Part shown: one piece after another, positions 35,911 through 49,227 of the stretch
Numbering within the stretch: the stretch's first letter is position 1
Layout: each line of letters opens with the position of its first letter
Source: Drosophila pseudoobscura
Lineage: Eukaryota > Arthropoda > Insecta > Diptera > Drosophilidae
Direction: 5' to 3'
DNA length: 64,000 nt
Assembly (NCBI RefSeq): GCF_009870125.1
Contig: NC_046680.1
Coordinates: 21,099,501-21,163,500, forward strand
Made by a program: the position numbers and the translations under genes
The notes under the pieces: model-generated
What the model saw: only the letters and a program-made list of their open reading frames with translations
Database searches by the model: none
Told to the model about the DNA's origin: nothing

Positions 35911-36019
35911 CCCATAACGGAACGAAGTTTGTTTTCACTTAAGAGTTGTCGGATCTTTTATTCAATGGACTGCTGTCGCAGCTCTGGAGGATGTATTCGC
36001 GAGTGTTCGACTCTGCCTA

Positions 36020-38643
36020 TTACTTGGGCGCTTCGGTGCGCAGCGTGGGCTTCGGTCGAGTCACCTCCATCGATATCTTTCCATTGGCGCCCTTGAAAAG
36101 TGCGTAGCACACCTGGAAAGTGAGCCCCTCCAGTGCATCGCCATTGAACTTGGTAATGATGTCTCCGCGTTGCAGCTTGCTGTCGATCTCTGGATATTGG
36201 CCTTGTACCTACAAAGTCAAGAGATTCTTAGTATTATAGCCTCGCACTATTCACAGCGTCTCGAGCACTCACGATATCCGCGATGGTGCAGCCAAACTCG
36301 TTGGGCGAGAGGGAGAGGCCGAGCTCCTTGCCCGCCTTCTTCATGAGCTCCACGTTGAACTTATCCAGCTCGGGCGGATCGGCGCGAAAGACGGTGAAAT
36401 TGACGGTTCTCTCGTAAGTCACGTGGAACAGCTGGTGCACCTTCAGCGTGGTCATGTTCGCAACGTGTACCGGCTTCCCATTGACGTCGGTGATGTGATC
36501 GAAGATCTTGAGACGGTTGTCCGCGGCCAATGCTCCCTCCGGGTAGATGTGTGTGATGACACAGCCAGTCTGCAAAAGAGATTAGAAAGGCTTAGCCAGT
36601 GTTGTTGCCACCCCCCACCCGTGCGTTACCTTGACGTGGTTGTTCTTGCCGCCAGCCACTATGACGCCCAGCGGCTTCTTCTCAACCTTCACCTCAATGA
36701 GGATCTTTTTGTTTGGCTTGATCTCGGCTGTCGCGGGCTCCTGCGGCTTCTCCGCCTCCTTTTTGGCCTCTGTAGGAGAACAGAGCAGAAATGTTAATGG
36801 TGTCCGGGTTTCCTCTGCACTTGCATACCCTCCTTCTTCTTATCCTCCGCCTCCTTCTCGGCGCGTATGGAGTCCTCGCTCTTGAGTGTCAGAAGGATCA
36901 TGGTCACAACGCCCTCGGCCCGCTTGATCAGCCCCGTTGCCTAACACCACGTGGAATTAGTCTGGTTAGAGAAGAGACTGGGGGCCCGGTGCTACTCACT
37001 TCATCGTAGTTCGACTCCAGGGTCACGTCTTGGTTGATGGACAGCAGCATGTCGCCAACTTTGACGCCCGCCGCCTCTGCATTGGAACCTTCGCGCAAGT
37101 CCGAGATGAAGATGCCGTTGCCCACCTCCACGTGCTTACCGTAGATTACCATGATGCCCAGGAAGCCCTCCTTACGCACCTGAACTGAGCGCGCCTTTGG
37201 GTACTGGTCGAAGATGAACTTGGTCTGTGGCGGAGGAGAAACAACAGAATTAAAAAGAATTTATTTTCCAGAGGACCTATCGCTTGCCTCGTCGGACGAC
37301 GTCGGGAACTTCTTGATGGGCTTGACACACATGCCCTCGTCGTTGGGCTTGCGTCGTGACGTGATCAATACGAGCTTCTCTCCTTCCACGTTCTTGAATA
37401 TGGCAGAGGCGTTCAAGTGGCAGCGGTTCTTCAGCACGTTGCCGTTCACCTCGACTATCTCGTCGCCGGCCTTGAAGTCCACGCTGGCGAATGTGCCGTT
37501 GGTGTCCACGCCCGCCACGAAGCAGGCCATCTTCTGTCGATCCTTGTGGCCGGCCAGGGCGATTCCCAGCGGCTTGCTGGCCGGACGTTGCACCTCGATG
37601 CGGCGCAGATCCTTCATCATGTTGTACCGCTTGTTGATCTTGGCTGTGGGAGGACAGGATTTCTGCACGGGCCGCATTGGTGAAATGGTGGTGAGCAGAC
37701 TCACCCATCGTGTATCCAAACTCGTCTTCCTGCTCTTTGTCGCGCTCCTTCTCCTGCTTATTTAGCTTGCAGTTGCCTGCAGAGGCACGATCGATCTGTG
37801 GGGCAGACAAAAGGATCAAATCCGAGGACTATACTAGAAGAACTAGGAAGAACTCGAGACCCACCTCGTACCCCGCCTCCGTGCGGATGCGTCCGGTCAT
37901 GTCGCGGGTGTCTTCATCGTCCTCGTCCGCATAGTTGCTTGCCGCGTGCTTGTTTCTCATGGAGGCCGTGAAGGTTTGGTTCCGCTTCTGCATCGTGGGC
38001 TGCCTGTTCATGCCCATGCCTTGCCCCTGCCCTTGGCCCTGGCCCTGCCCCATGCTCTGGCCCATCCCCATAGTGTTAACGGGGACCTGGTCCTGATTGA
38101 ACTTGTTTTTGGCCTGCATGTAGCCATTGCTGCGCGGATCGGTCTTGGCCTGCTCCTCGCTCTTGTCGAACGTCTGTATCTCCAGGTCGATCTTGAAGTC
38201 CGCCTCCTTGATGAGATCGATGACCGCCTGCTCGGTGGAGTGTCGCACATCCTTGCCGTTCAGCGAGAGGATGCGATCGCCCACCTTCAGCCTGCCACAC
38301 AGGTGGGCAGGACTATCGGGTACGATGCCTTTGATGAATATCCCAGTGGTCTTCGTGTTGGGTGAGTCCTTCACCTCCCCTCGCACTATGCAGATCCCAA
38401 AGGACTTCTTGCCCGTCTTGTCCAGGGTCACCATGTGAATGAGCTCTGAGAAAGGGATAGGAATAGAATAGGTTTTGGAGGATCAATTTCTGTTCGGCTT
38501 GCGAAGATTTCTATGAGGTTAGCTCCCGCAGGAGCATGCAGACCCCTGTTTCAAGGCCAAGTACTCAGTTTTCACGGAAATAGGGGCAAATTCTATTATC
38601 ACTGACCACCAGCGGCGCCTGCCTTGCCCTGGAACTGCACCAT
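36020..38643 (-). CDS. inaD: InaD: five-PDZ phototransduction scaffold
   Basis: Nine exons: 38643-38607, 38445-37865, 37795-37705, 37643-37288, 37224-37000, 36940-36829, 36769-36630, 36569-36273, 36208-36020. The product has 675 residues (fly InaD has 674). Five PDZ domains are visible: PDZ1 (KSFGICIVRGEV..), PDZ2 (SKPLGIALAGHKD..), PDZ3 (EGFLGIMVIYGKH..), PDZ4 (KKPLGVIVAGGKN..) and PDZ5 (ELGLSLSPNEFGC..). InaD holds TRP, PLC-beta (NorpA) and eye-PKC in a rhabdomere signalling complex. Both cysteines of the PDZ5 redox switch are present, at about residues 608 and 647. Between PDZ3 and PDZ4 there is a Lys/Glu-rich linker. The intron after 37,288 has a GC donor (GAG|GCAAGC). The start MVQFQGKAG matches the family N-terminus. 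Confidence 0.97.
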
Positions 38644-40578
38644 CGCGTATGTCTTGGATCGGCTGCTGCTGCTCCAAACACTTCACTCACTGGCCGGACA
38701 TTAAATCGACGGAATAATATGCTAATTTATTTTTATTCGAATTGCTGTCGCTTTACGATTTTTATGATTTTTGAATGTTCCGCGGCGGCAGCGCCCGTTT
38801 TGAGCCGATGGAAAAGTGCGCCTAAACTGATTTCACAATTAGTTGGCGGACATTCATGCTAACTGACTTAGTGGCCATTCTATTTTGAGTATGATTTTCG
38901 TATCGATTACACTAGTGAGCAGAATTCAGCTTCAGGGGATTGCGGCGCACATTGGCCCACAGTGCACTTGAAGCAAAATCTTAGATCGAATGTTTGTTTC
39001 AGTGTTAATCGGGTGTCTTAGAAACTTGTAGTTTCTTTTGGTTAACCTTTTGCATGCAGCAGAGTGCACTATCGACCTGACAGAGGTGCTTCCTTCCCAT
39101 TGAGCAACTTTTGCTGCCTGTTATTACACCACCCTATCACCCCCTGACCGGCAGAAACCACGCGTTCGCGTACTCCCCCTGAAGATTGTCACAACATGGA
39201 TATTGGAGGCAGGGCGAGAGTACTCTGTCTTTACCTTTATTGTCCATAACACCTTATTAATTTCGATTCGGCGATTCGAGCCCGGGCCAGGTCCATGCTG
39301 AACATAACAGAAACACTCTGCCAGCGGAAGGGAAGCCTCCTAAGTGTTGCTCACAAATGCCCATCGATTTTAGCCATTTCTTTCGTTGCACTTACAACAG
39401 AACAACACATGGCACACACCTAAAGCAGAGTATACCTAGAATAGCAACTACCTTAGTGTTTCTATCGAGCAGACGAAGATTCTAAAGTCTACAATATGGT
39501 AACAAAAAACCAGTACTCATCGAAAGTCAATAGCTGAAGATCTAAGAGTGTTTGGGTGGGAATCCTTCTCCATTAATAATAGCTACTTGATATGTTTGAG
39601 GTCGCCTTACAACTAGTCCAAGGGTTGAGCAGCAGTCCGTCAAAACCGAAATTCTAGTGCTGATTACGCACGACGTAAGTGATATATACATATGTATTGA
39701 TCCAATCTGTAGAAAAGAGAAGGGAATGTTTGGAAAAGCCTTTGGTAGGGATCGTTCTTAAAGCTGAGCTCTTAAGCCGATTAATGCTTGGATACAGATA
39801 TATACAATATCTATATTTAAGTGTAAATCCTAATTATGACATGATATGGGGTCGAAAAAGACTTCATCTCTGCGTTCAAATAAATGTGGAAAAATGTAAG
39901 AATATCCTATACAAAAGTAAAACAAAAACCAAAAAGGAAACCAATGAAATATTTTACTCGTTTCATTACATCGAACTAAATGTGGATTCCTTCGATAGAT
40001 TCCATTCCCCTCGGACAATGAAAACTGGGCGGAGGGGGGGCAGTTGAATAAAAGTTTCTGGAGTTCTGCCATTCGAGTGGCAAATGAATTTAATTTGTGA
40101 GCGAATCTTAAATTCATAATTAAGATTTGCATTTTAATGCCTTTGCCAGACAAACGAGGAGGAGTGAAGGAGGGGCTACGCAAACATTTCCCCATTTAAG
40201 GCGAATAGAAAATTTCTAAGCGAGGAAAAAGGCAAAGCAAAACTAGAGTAAACACATGCTCAAAGAGCGGGCATCAAACGGGTGGAAAATGGAACTGGAA
40301 AATGGCCACAGCTCAAATGGGAACTGTGGCTGTGGCGGGGGAGGTGGAGTGTGGGAGGGCGGGCAGCAAACGTCAACGACTGCGGAACGATGTTGGAAAT
40401 TAATTTCATAATAAAAAAGCGTAAGGAAACCCATTTGATAAAACAATTTCCTTTTTGCCTCCCAACAGTCATGTTTTGTTAGTAAAGTAAATTCGAGAGA
40501 GAGGCAGCAGGCAGCAGGCGGCAGGCGGACCGGCCCCGAGAGAGAGAGAGGCGAAAACCGAGAAACAGAGCAGTGAAA

Positions 40579-40755
40579 ATGAGCTTAACTTTCCCCCCCC
40601 GATGCCTGCTCCTCATAACCGCTTTCCTCTTTGTCAGCAGCGACAGCGACGCTGGCAGGATGTACACATATCCTTCAGGATGCGCTGCTGGACAGCCATT
40701 GGTCGCCGCTGTGGCCACGCCCCACGCAATGGCTGCTGCTTTTCGGCAGTCATGA
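40579..40755 (+). CDS. Candidate short secreted peptide ORF (58 aa), unproven
   Basis: ATG at 40,579 in a good fly context (GTGAAAATGAG) opens 58 codons to TGA. The N-terminus looks like a signal peptide: a basic or polar start, the core LLLITAFLFVSS, then small polar residues. The mature part would be about 35 residues with little charge (MYTYPSGCAAGQPLVAAV). I do not recognise it. A homopolymer of C just after the ATG and the lack of known homologues make chance likely. It could instead lie in a long non-coding RNA. Confidence 0.18.
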   Translation: MSLTFPPRCLLLITAFLFVSSDSDAGRMYTYPSGCAAGQPLVAAVATPHAMAAAFRQS

Positions 40756-43700
40756 CCTCTCGCTCTAGCCTTCCCTTCCTTCTGCTCCTTCTTAACAGTG
40801 CGCTGCTGCGCCGCAGTCGGCGCATTTAGTTAACTGAAGTGATTTTCCGCACAGCGATAGAGAGAGAGGGGAGAGGGAGAGACAGGGACAGGGACAGGGA
40901 CGACTCTTATGTAAGTGGCTACACGTGCACGTGTGTGTGTGCGAATCCGTTGTTGACTTGTTCTCGTGTTGTACTTACATGCAGTTATATCAAATTGCTA
41001 ATAATCGTCTAGCAGCCCTCCTCCAGAGTGCGTCCTGGAAATGAATAAGAATTACAGTTTTCTGCGCAAAAACACTTCACACAAAGATTTGGAATAATAT
41101 GGAAATTGTGCCTGTTCCTCCATGTTCCATCCTACCATCTACCCTGCATCCTTCAGACAGAGAAACGGAGAGAGAGGCAAAGGACCACCCATACATGGGT
41201 GTGAGCGAAGTAAAGGAGTCCCGTTTTAATAGGAGACAGTAATGAAATTCTGATCTGTATATGCGTAGATATGAATACATAGATATGCAGTTGAAAGCGA
41301 TTCCATAGGAATCCCTTCATAGGAATAGGCCTTCCAGTTGGATGGATTCCCCCTAAATTTTAGACACTCTGTTTCGTTCTGGGGTATGTTCATTGGATAT
41401 CTTGTTGGATGATCCCTACAAAGCCATAGGGTCTATCAAAGACTATACAATACCAAAATTTACCAATTTAATCATGCCTAAGCAATCAATCTTACGACCT
41501 AAAAGGGACCTTAAAGTGTCTCGATCTACTGTGTATATATTTGTATTCATATTGGACCTTGACATGCAATGACTGCATCTTACAAGAGCCGTTAGGGATC
41601 CCATATCCACGAAAGCGGGGCGTACCTTTTCCGTCTCTATGGAACGCAGAAAATCCCTATTGGACCCTGCTCATCATCATCTTCACACACCTCCACTTCG
41701 AGCTCCTTCTCCGCATATCCTTTAAAGCCAGCAGTGCAGTCTGTTGTATACGGCTGCATTACGGCCCCATTGCAATGACCTTCTGGGAAAGTGTGTACAG
41801 ATGTGGGAGCCATTGTTTAGACTGTAGAAGAATCACCAAAACGAAAAGCAGGATAATTATATATTGTTGCTGGAACAAGTCTGGGCATGCGTTTTGAGAA
41901 TGGTCAATGGGGAATAGGCTCTTCTTATCGTAGTGTCTATTGGGGCCACGTGCGGCAATGTTGTTGCCCTTGGATACCGCCTTCAAGGCACACAACGATT
42001 GCTCCACAATTCCCCCAGAACCAACTTTTCATCCATTTCTAAAAAATATGAATCGACATTTGCAATGGTAGATTTGTATACATTTAATCCTTAATTGGCG
42101 ATACCACTGAATTGTAGCTGGATATCTGTTTTGCCGGTTAGAAAATAGAATTTCTGTTGATGTATTTCATCACACAGATCAGTTGCATTAGCTCTGCGTA
42201 TTTCGACCTCCCTCCGATCATCCGAATCGGAGACCTGTGCGAACTTCAACTTGTAGAAAACTCATTGAGGAACGGAACCCATCATCAGAGCTGAGAGCCG
42301 AGGCGCAACAGGCTCTCCTCCACCATACACATCTCCTCCAAAGATACATAAAACAAAAGGGAGGACAGCCGTGGCGGAGGGGTGGGGAGGGGAGGAGAGG
42401 GAAAACCAACTGAATATTCTCACGACGTTTAAGGACATCTACAAACAATTACGGCCGTACATGTGTACCATGAGGAACAGCAGGCAGCAGGCAGCCCTCC
42501 AAAGTTCCAGCTAAAGTTCGCATGACGCACGGAATGCCCGCCTCTGGGGCACGGATTATAGATATTTGTGTTTACTACGGATGTATAATGTCCTCATAAC
42601 TTCAGTACGTGAACGTGATAGAGCAAATAATGGTGCCCACATGAAGCGGCAGGACCACAAGGCCCAGGACTCGGAGCAGAGCGCAGCGGAGCACTTGCAG
42701 CCCCTGATTGGTGCCGGGTGCAGGGAGCAGGCCACTGCAGAGTGCTTTTGGAACGAGACTTAGTGGATTACGGGCCGCTCTACATTAAAACTCAATTTGA
42801 ATGACAACGCGTAAGCAAATAATTGTCCTTTTGCGACCCGCCAATGTCCTTAGCTTGCCTCAAGTGCCCCCACCTTCTGCCACTCCACTGCTTCTGCTGC
42901 TGCTGCCTCAAAAGTTTGCTCTCCACACGGTAGTAAGTTATTCAAATATTGAGTTTTTCCAACTCGCTCGCAGCCAGACCACCACCCTCTCATCTCCCAG
43001 CTCTCAGCTCTCAGCTTTCCCTTTCTCCGCTCCCTGTGTGTGCATGTGCGCAGGGTCACAGCCGGACCGACCGGGGGATGGATGCCGAAAAGCGAGTCGA
43101 GTCTCGAAATATCATCCGTATCCGTAGCCGTAGCCGTATCCGCATCCCTTTGTTTGAGTTGTTCGCTCTTCTAAATACGTTTGATTTGTTTGCTGTGCCA
43201 GTGCCCCGAGGCCAGCGCAGAGGCGGGAGATCTTAAGCTGCATGTAAATGCGTTAAATTAAATTTAAAACGCTTGTACACGGACACTCCTTCAAGCAGCC
43301 TGCTCGACAGGACAATGACAATCGAATCGTTAGCTGGATTGGTTGGGACGAGGGCTTGACAATTTTCGATTTAGTGTGCAACGGGGAGACTGACGGGCTA
43401 ATGCGATTATGGGAATAAAGATTTGTTGGCTCCATATGGGTACTGCGGCAGTGTGGGAGGCGGGGCCCGGGCCTCTCCTGGTGGATACCCAATCGAATCC
43501 GCCTGATTTTTGGTTCAGTTGCAGGTGTCCCCCCATCCCCAGACGCATCCGCCCAACGATTGCAGATTGCACATTCAATATTGTTGATTTTGGACACTGA
43601 TAGCCTCTCCCGCACGTGTTCACACTTCGCGATACTTTGGTACTCGGGCACGTGTTAACTTGTTTGCGATATCTCCATCAATGCCGACAAATATTTGCTG

Positions 43701-46010
43701 TGCACATTTTATTTACAGCACCCAAATTGGTAATATCTGCACTCTACGGGTCCATGTACGGGCTGTGTACGGACTTGTGTCCTCTATTTTCTTTTCATTT
43801 GTCGCCATGTCGCCCACATCATCGCTTTGATCTCACCAATTGATTTACACTAACGATTATTTAATGAAATTCCACAAAAACGCCACCCCTCTGGACCCCG
43901 TTGTCCTGGGCAGGAAGTGTGAATTACACAACACCCACTCCAGGGCGAGGCGAGGTGTACGCGTGCCACACGTGTCCGCTGGGAACTTATTAAGCGTGTC
44001 CTCTTTTTTCGGTTTTGATTCTTTCTGGTTTGATTTAAACTTCCCGCTCAAGTGTGATGTGTTGTCTCTTTTGTGGATTGTTTCCATGTCTACGGATGAG
44101 CAATTAGTGGAGATTTCCCACTCCTGGTACTACAGGGAGCGGGGGGCGGTCTATCTGATGGAGAAAATACTTTCCACTAAGAAATCATTCCCATTCTGTA
44201 AGGGCTTAAGATGAAGCACCACCTAAAGATCATGCCAGATATCCTCTGATAGATATTCCTTATATATTCCATCTAGCATCTAGATAGATCCCATTATTTG
44301 CCTCACCTTTTTAGCATTTCAAATTCAACATTTCAAAGGTCTTCTATCAACTCCATCAACCCCAAGGGAATGCCCCGAGTATTGTGGAAATCCCAACTAA
44401 CTCTGACTTCATAATCCTCGAAACCAAAACAAATAAACGATTATCCTTTATGGTTTGTGCATGGGCAGGAATCAGCGATGGCTATGATGGGCATTACCAA
44501 CTGTCCAAATAGCTGCCACGCCCCAACAGTTAAGAGAGCAAACGGCACATCGCATCGGAGGAGAATGAAGTGAATCCCAACGTCCTGGACACAACGTTCT
44601 GGCTTTCGTTTCGTGGCATACGGACAAGTGACAATCATCCCACTTAATTGAATTCTGCGCTGCATAATAAATCAACTTAATGCGATCCAAGTACGCCACG
44701 CCAGAGGATGCCGAGCAATTCAAAAGCTCAAGCAGATCCCGCAGCGAGAGAGGAGGAATGGTTAGGTGGGGTAGGGATATCCTTTGGCTGCGGTTTCATC
44801 AGCAGCAGCAGCAGCAAATAAACAACAATAACACACTCTGCTCTGCCATCGATGCCCACTTTCCCACTCTCCCCACACTTTTCCAGCCCATCCACGCCTG
44901 CTGTAATTTCCACACTTGTGCTGACACATTGAAAGGGCTTTGGGTTTTCATTGTACCCTGGCAAAGGGTACTATGATTTTTGGCCAGACTTGGCACAGAC
45001 TATTTTTATTTCTCTGCTGGCAATATCAAAGACTATACAATGGGACCAAACGGAATGTCCCATAATACAATAACCAATTGAAGGTTTTTGGCATGACGAG
45101 ACATATTTTCTCTGAGACTGGGACCGACTGCGCCAAGGCATTGAGTAACAAGCAAAGCCAACTAATTCGATGGAAGCACACACAGCTCTTTCTGGGATCA
45201 AAGCAAATCAGAGAAGAATCAAAAATAATCCAAACTAGATCATATTGGTGTCGAAGGAATCGGAGCCTTTTTTGTTCCTAAAGATAAACCAGCCCAAACT
45301 CAAATACCTGTGGTTCCAAGTGTTTCTAAGTTAAACTCTATCGTAATCACAAACACAATCACATATCTATTAATTTTCGCCATCTAAAGGGTATTAAGTA
45401 CGTGGCCTTTCAAAGTTGACGGTTTTTTTCTGGTTATTTATGAATTGAGAAATTGACATCCTGCCAGAAAAGGGAAGGAGGCGTTAAGGAGGCTTAGGCA
45501 GGGCTCTCGATTTTTATTGCCGCTGCTGCCGAACAAGAGGCTTAGGAAAAGGCGGAGGCAAAGGCACCAGGCATCATCCTCCTCATCCTCATCATCATCA
45601 TCCGCATCCGCAGCCACATCAAATGAACAAAACTGCATGAAATGAGGCACGAAACATCAGAGTTTTATGTGTGTGTGTGGCACTTGCTGCTACTGCCACA
45701 ACCCGTGTACCCTTACTCGCACCCACCCCTCAATGAGGATAAATCGAGCGTGAAATATACCCGCTTGGACAGGAGGACAGGGGAACAGGGGAACTCGCGG
45801 AGATGTAGAACCCATTGTTGTGCTTTCCACTTGTTGGCAGGTTGGATCCTGGGTCCTGATGAAGGATGAAATTTGCGGTGCAGTTGCGCAATTTGTTCGC
45901 TGCCTGCTGTGATTTTTCCCATTGTTCCTGTGCCGTGTGGGTGGGTGCTGACTGATTCCTGATGTCCTTGTCCATCAAATTGAGCGTCACTCAAGTATTC
46001 AAGTGCCTGT

Positions 46011-46853
46011 ATGTGTCTCTGCCCCTCCCCCGTCCCTTCCCCGTCCCCCTCCCACTCCCCAAAGCCCACTGCTTGTTTTCCATCCATCCTGCAGATACTT
46101 CAAAGATTTAATAATGACATAAGAAGCGAAGCTATTAAGCCAGGAGCCGCCCCTCACGAGTACCGCGTCGGAGGCCGCGTCGAGTGTGTTTGCCTTTGCG
46201 ATTCTCCAGGTGCCAGACACCCATCGATGCGACAGGATGCGGCATCTCGAGCTCAAATTAGTAGCAGGGCAGCCAAGACTCCCTTGTCCGCAGAAAGGAG
46301 GAGTCACTGTAGCCATTGTCCTTGTCCTGACTGGGTCCTGGTACTGGTCCTTGTAGTCAAAGCAATTCAAGTGTCAAATCTTTTATTTGCCTTTTGCAGA
46401 TTTCGCAATAAAAATTTGTATTGTCAAAGTCTGCGCTCATCCAAGCCCAATCCACAATCCCAGTCCCCCCAATCCGAGCCCGAGTATCCTTCTCAGCCAG
46501 TGCAGCCAGCCCCTCGCAAATTTTCACTCCCTTTTATGCTCCTGGCATGTCCTTTGGTCGTTTGTTTGCGTGCAATAAATTTGCTGACAAAAGAAGGATT
46601 ATTGCTGGATCATGCCGCTGTCGCCGCTGCTCAGCCTGAGCAGGATGTGGCTGTGGCTGTGGCTGTGGCTCTTCCCTGTGCGGCTTCGGTTATTGCCAGC
46701 GTGCATTCCTGGGCGTTATTGTTTGCCCATAAGTTAATTGTTCGCCGGCGAAAGCTTGAGTGCACCGCATCCTCACGCTCAACTGGCCGCCAAAAAATCC
46801 TCTATCTTCCGTCCTCCACCTCAGGACTCATGCTGTGCCTAAGCAATGATTAA
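46011..46853 (+). CDS. Orphan 280-codon open frame, unproven
   Basis: An ATG-initiated frame of 280 codons in otherwise intergenic DNA. The composition is Ser/Pro-rich at the start (PSPVPSPSPSHSPKP), with hydrophobic stretches (LVLVLVVKAI, SLPFMLLACPLVVCL) and an AVAVAVA run from a GTGGCT repeat. No domain is recognisable. Its length is unusual for chance, but the region is TA-poor, which lowers stop frequency. Possible explanations are chance, a lineage-specific gene, or part of an unannotated transcript. Confidence 0.15.
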   Translation: MCLCPSPVPSPSPSHSPKPTACFPSILQILQRFNNDIRSEAIKPGAAPHEYRVGGRVECVCLCDSPGARHPSMRQDAASRAQISSRAAKTPLSAERRSHCSHCPCPDWVLVLVLVVKAIQVSNLLFAFCRFRNKNLYCQSLRSSKPNPQSQSPQSEPEYPSQPVQPAPRKFSLPFMLLACPLVVCLRAINLLTKEGLLLDHAAVAAAQPEQDVAVAVAVALPCAASVIASVHSWALLFAHKLIVRRRKLECTASSRSTGRQKILYLPSSTSGLMLCLSND

Positions 46854-49205
46854 CCGTAGACAGACAGGGGATATGGCTGTCGATGGACATGGATATTGAT
46901 ATGGTTACGCTGAGGAGTTGGGTAGCAGTTGGCAAAACTCTAATTGCCATGGAAACTGGTATAAAGGATGCGACTAAACGATGGAAAGTGGATTGACGAG
47001 GAAATAATCTATATAAATGCAAGAGGCTGTCATTAGGATTAGATGGATTAGATCTACCACACCATCGACATAACCAGTGGAGTGGAGATGTAGATCGAAA
47101 CCGGCACACTTTTTGTAATTCAAGCGACACGAGGAATAATTGAAACAATAAAAAGCAGCAAGATCGATTTAGATTAAGTGCCCTTACTTATTCCTTTAGA
47201 CGGTGGTCATCTCTGTTATTTTGGGTCCACTACATAAAGTACTTGTGGAATTTATTCCGAAACGGCGAGCAGCACACAATTCCTGGAAAGTAAGCTCCCT
47301 TTATTGTAAGAAATTTGTGAACAGACCCGATTCTGATTTTTGATTTGGTAAAAAAAAGTCTCCCCGAAAGCCACATATAAGACCATTTGTTTGGACATAA
47401 ACAAGACAAAGGGAATGCCGCAATAAATTTTCGGCAACAAAATTGAAAACGGCCACAATTCCTAATCCCCCCTACCCCCCCTGTCTTTTGGCCCCTTCCC
47501 ACCACACCTAGCTTTCTATCTATGTATCTAATACCAATACAAATCCAAACAGATAAAGATACATAACAAAACGCAATGCCACGCCCCTCTCTCGAGCTGG
47601 CCAAAAACTCATTGATTCGTTAGTGTAACAGAATGTAAGAGAAGGGGGGCAATAAGGAGGGGTTTCATAGAGAGGGGGATAGGGGTGGCAGCAGAGGGGT
47701 AGGTGGGGAGACATAGCTGAACAGAATTGAAATAATGAAAATGGATGCCAAGTGAAAAAAACGATATCAATATTGTCCTCAATGAGAAGATGCCATGGCG
47801 GCCATTATTCAGTGTCTCTCTGCTTTGTGTTTGTGCGTTGGTGTTTTGTCCCAAGTGTGTGTGAGTGTGTGTGTGTGTAACTTCCGCAAAACTGGAAAAC
47901 TAATTTGAACAAAGTACAACAAATAAAAGTGACTACTGAATGTTTAATTTGAAAAGGGAGAAGGCACTGAACACTGAACAGTGAACAGTGAACACTCTGC
48001 AACAAAAACAAGAACAATAATGTCTAACATCTGGGGAACAAAACGAGTGAAAGGCCTAGCCTATAGTCGATATACCGACTAAAGAATACCCATTAATTGG
48101 ACAAATTCTTCGCAAAACATTTGGAACGTTATTCTGCCTCTAAAAATGATCTTAATGAATAAAAGAACCTGCAATTTTAACTTCTTCACCAAGAATAAAA
48201 TGTCATTATTTATGCCATTTATTTGCAGCTGTTTTGTCTAAAAATATTTTATACTTAAAACTACAACAAATTGAATATAAAATAAATTATTTATTTTAAA
48301 GTGTTTTTTATTTGGATCAAAAGTCTTTAATATATATACTTTATACTATATACTTTAATATTTTATATTTAATTTCAATATTTTTGTATCTAAAACCCAA
48401 ATGTTTAATTTAAATACGGGTGAAGTGAATACATTAAAAATAGCATATCCCCACTGGGATCTGCGATTACCGGGGTATAACAGCGAAAATGAAAAGGAGA
48501 AATAATACAAAACTCACATAGATACAAATGCAGCAAACACATGTACACAGAATATCCTCCCGCAGCTACTCGTCCCGTTCCGTCCTCCTGCGCCAACGCT
48601 CCCCTTATTGTGTTGGAGAATGTTGGCGAAAATGGCGCATTCCCGAAGGCGGGGGCGGGGGTGGGGATGCGGGCTGAGGAGACCCGAGAACGAGAGCCCC
48701 CGCAGAATGAGAGAAATCGAGAGAAACGTCGACATACGGTTAGAAAAACATTCGCACATAAAAATGCTAACATTTGAATGTGGGCAGGGAGGGGTAGGCG
48801 GTTGCTGGAAAATGGATGCCTGAGAGGGAAGGCAAGGCAGTTGGACGGCTGGGCGGTACCTCCATGTGGCTGACATAATGAAACATTATTAAGAGCCACG
48901 ACGTCAAAGCTGCAAAAGGTATCTAAAATTTGCGCAAAATGTTTATCCTCCCCTCAGACTCTAACCCTAGCCCTTGCTCCTGTACCTCATCCCTACTACA
49001 GGCTACACCCCCCACCCGCTTCTTCCTCATGAGTTTTGGCTTCTGCAGTCGGAGTCGCAGTCGGTCTCTCTCTCTGCCGCCTGCCAATTTGCCGTCGCGA
49101 ATTTCACATTTACAGAAGGAAAAGCAGCAAAACCAGGACGAGGACTCTCCACCATTTTATGAAATTACGTGAGAGAGACAGCATAACGATAGTGGGAGCG
49201 AGAGA

Positions 49206-49227
49206 AAGAGAGAGAGAGAGAGAGAGA
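49206..49227. repeat. (GA)n run upstream of fd59A
   Basis: A pure GA repeat about 700 bases before the fd59A ATG, a potential GAGA-factor (Trl) platform in the promoter-proximal region. Confidence 0.8.

Noticed and set aside
45570-45612. TCATCC/ATC repeat that could encode an acidic run on the minus strand
   Set aside because: It is a simple repeat with no conserved frame or splice context.
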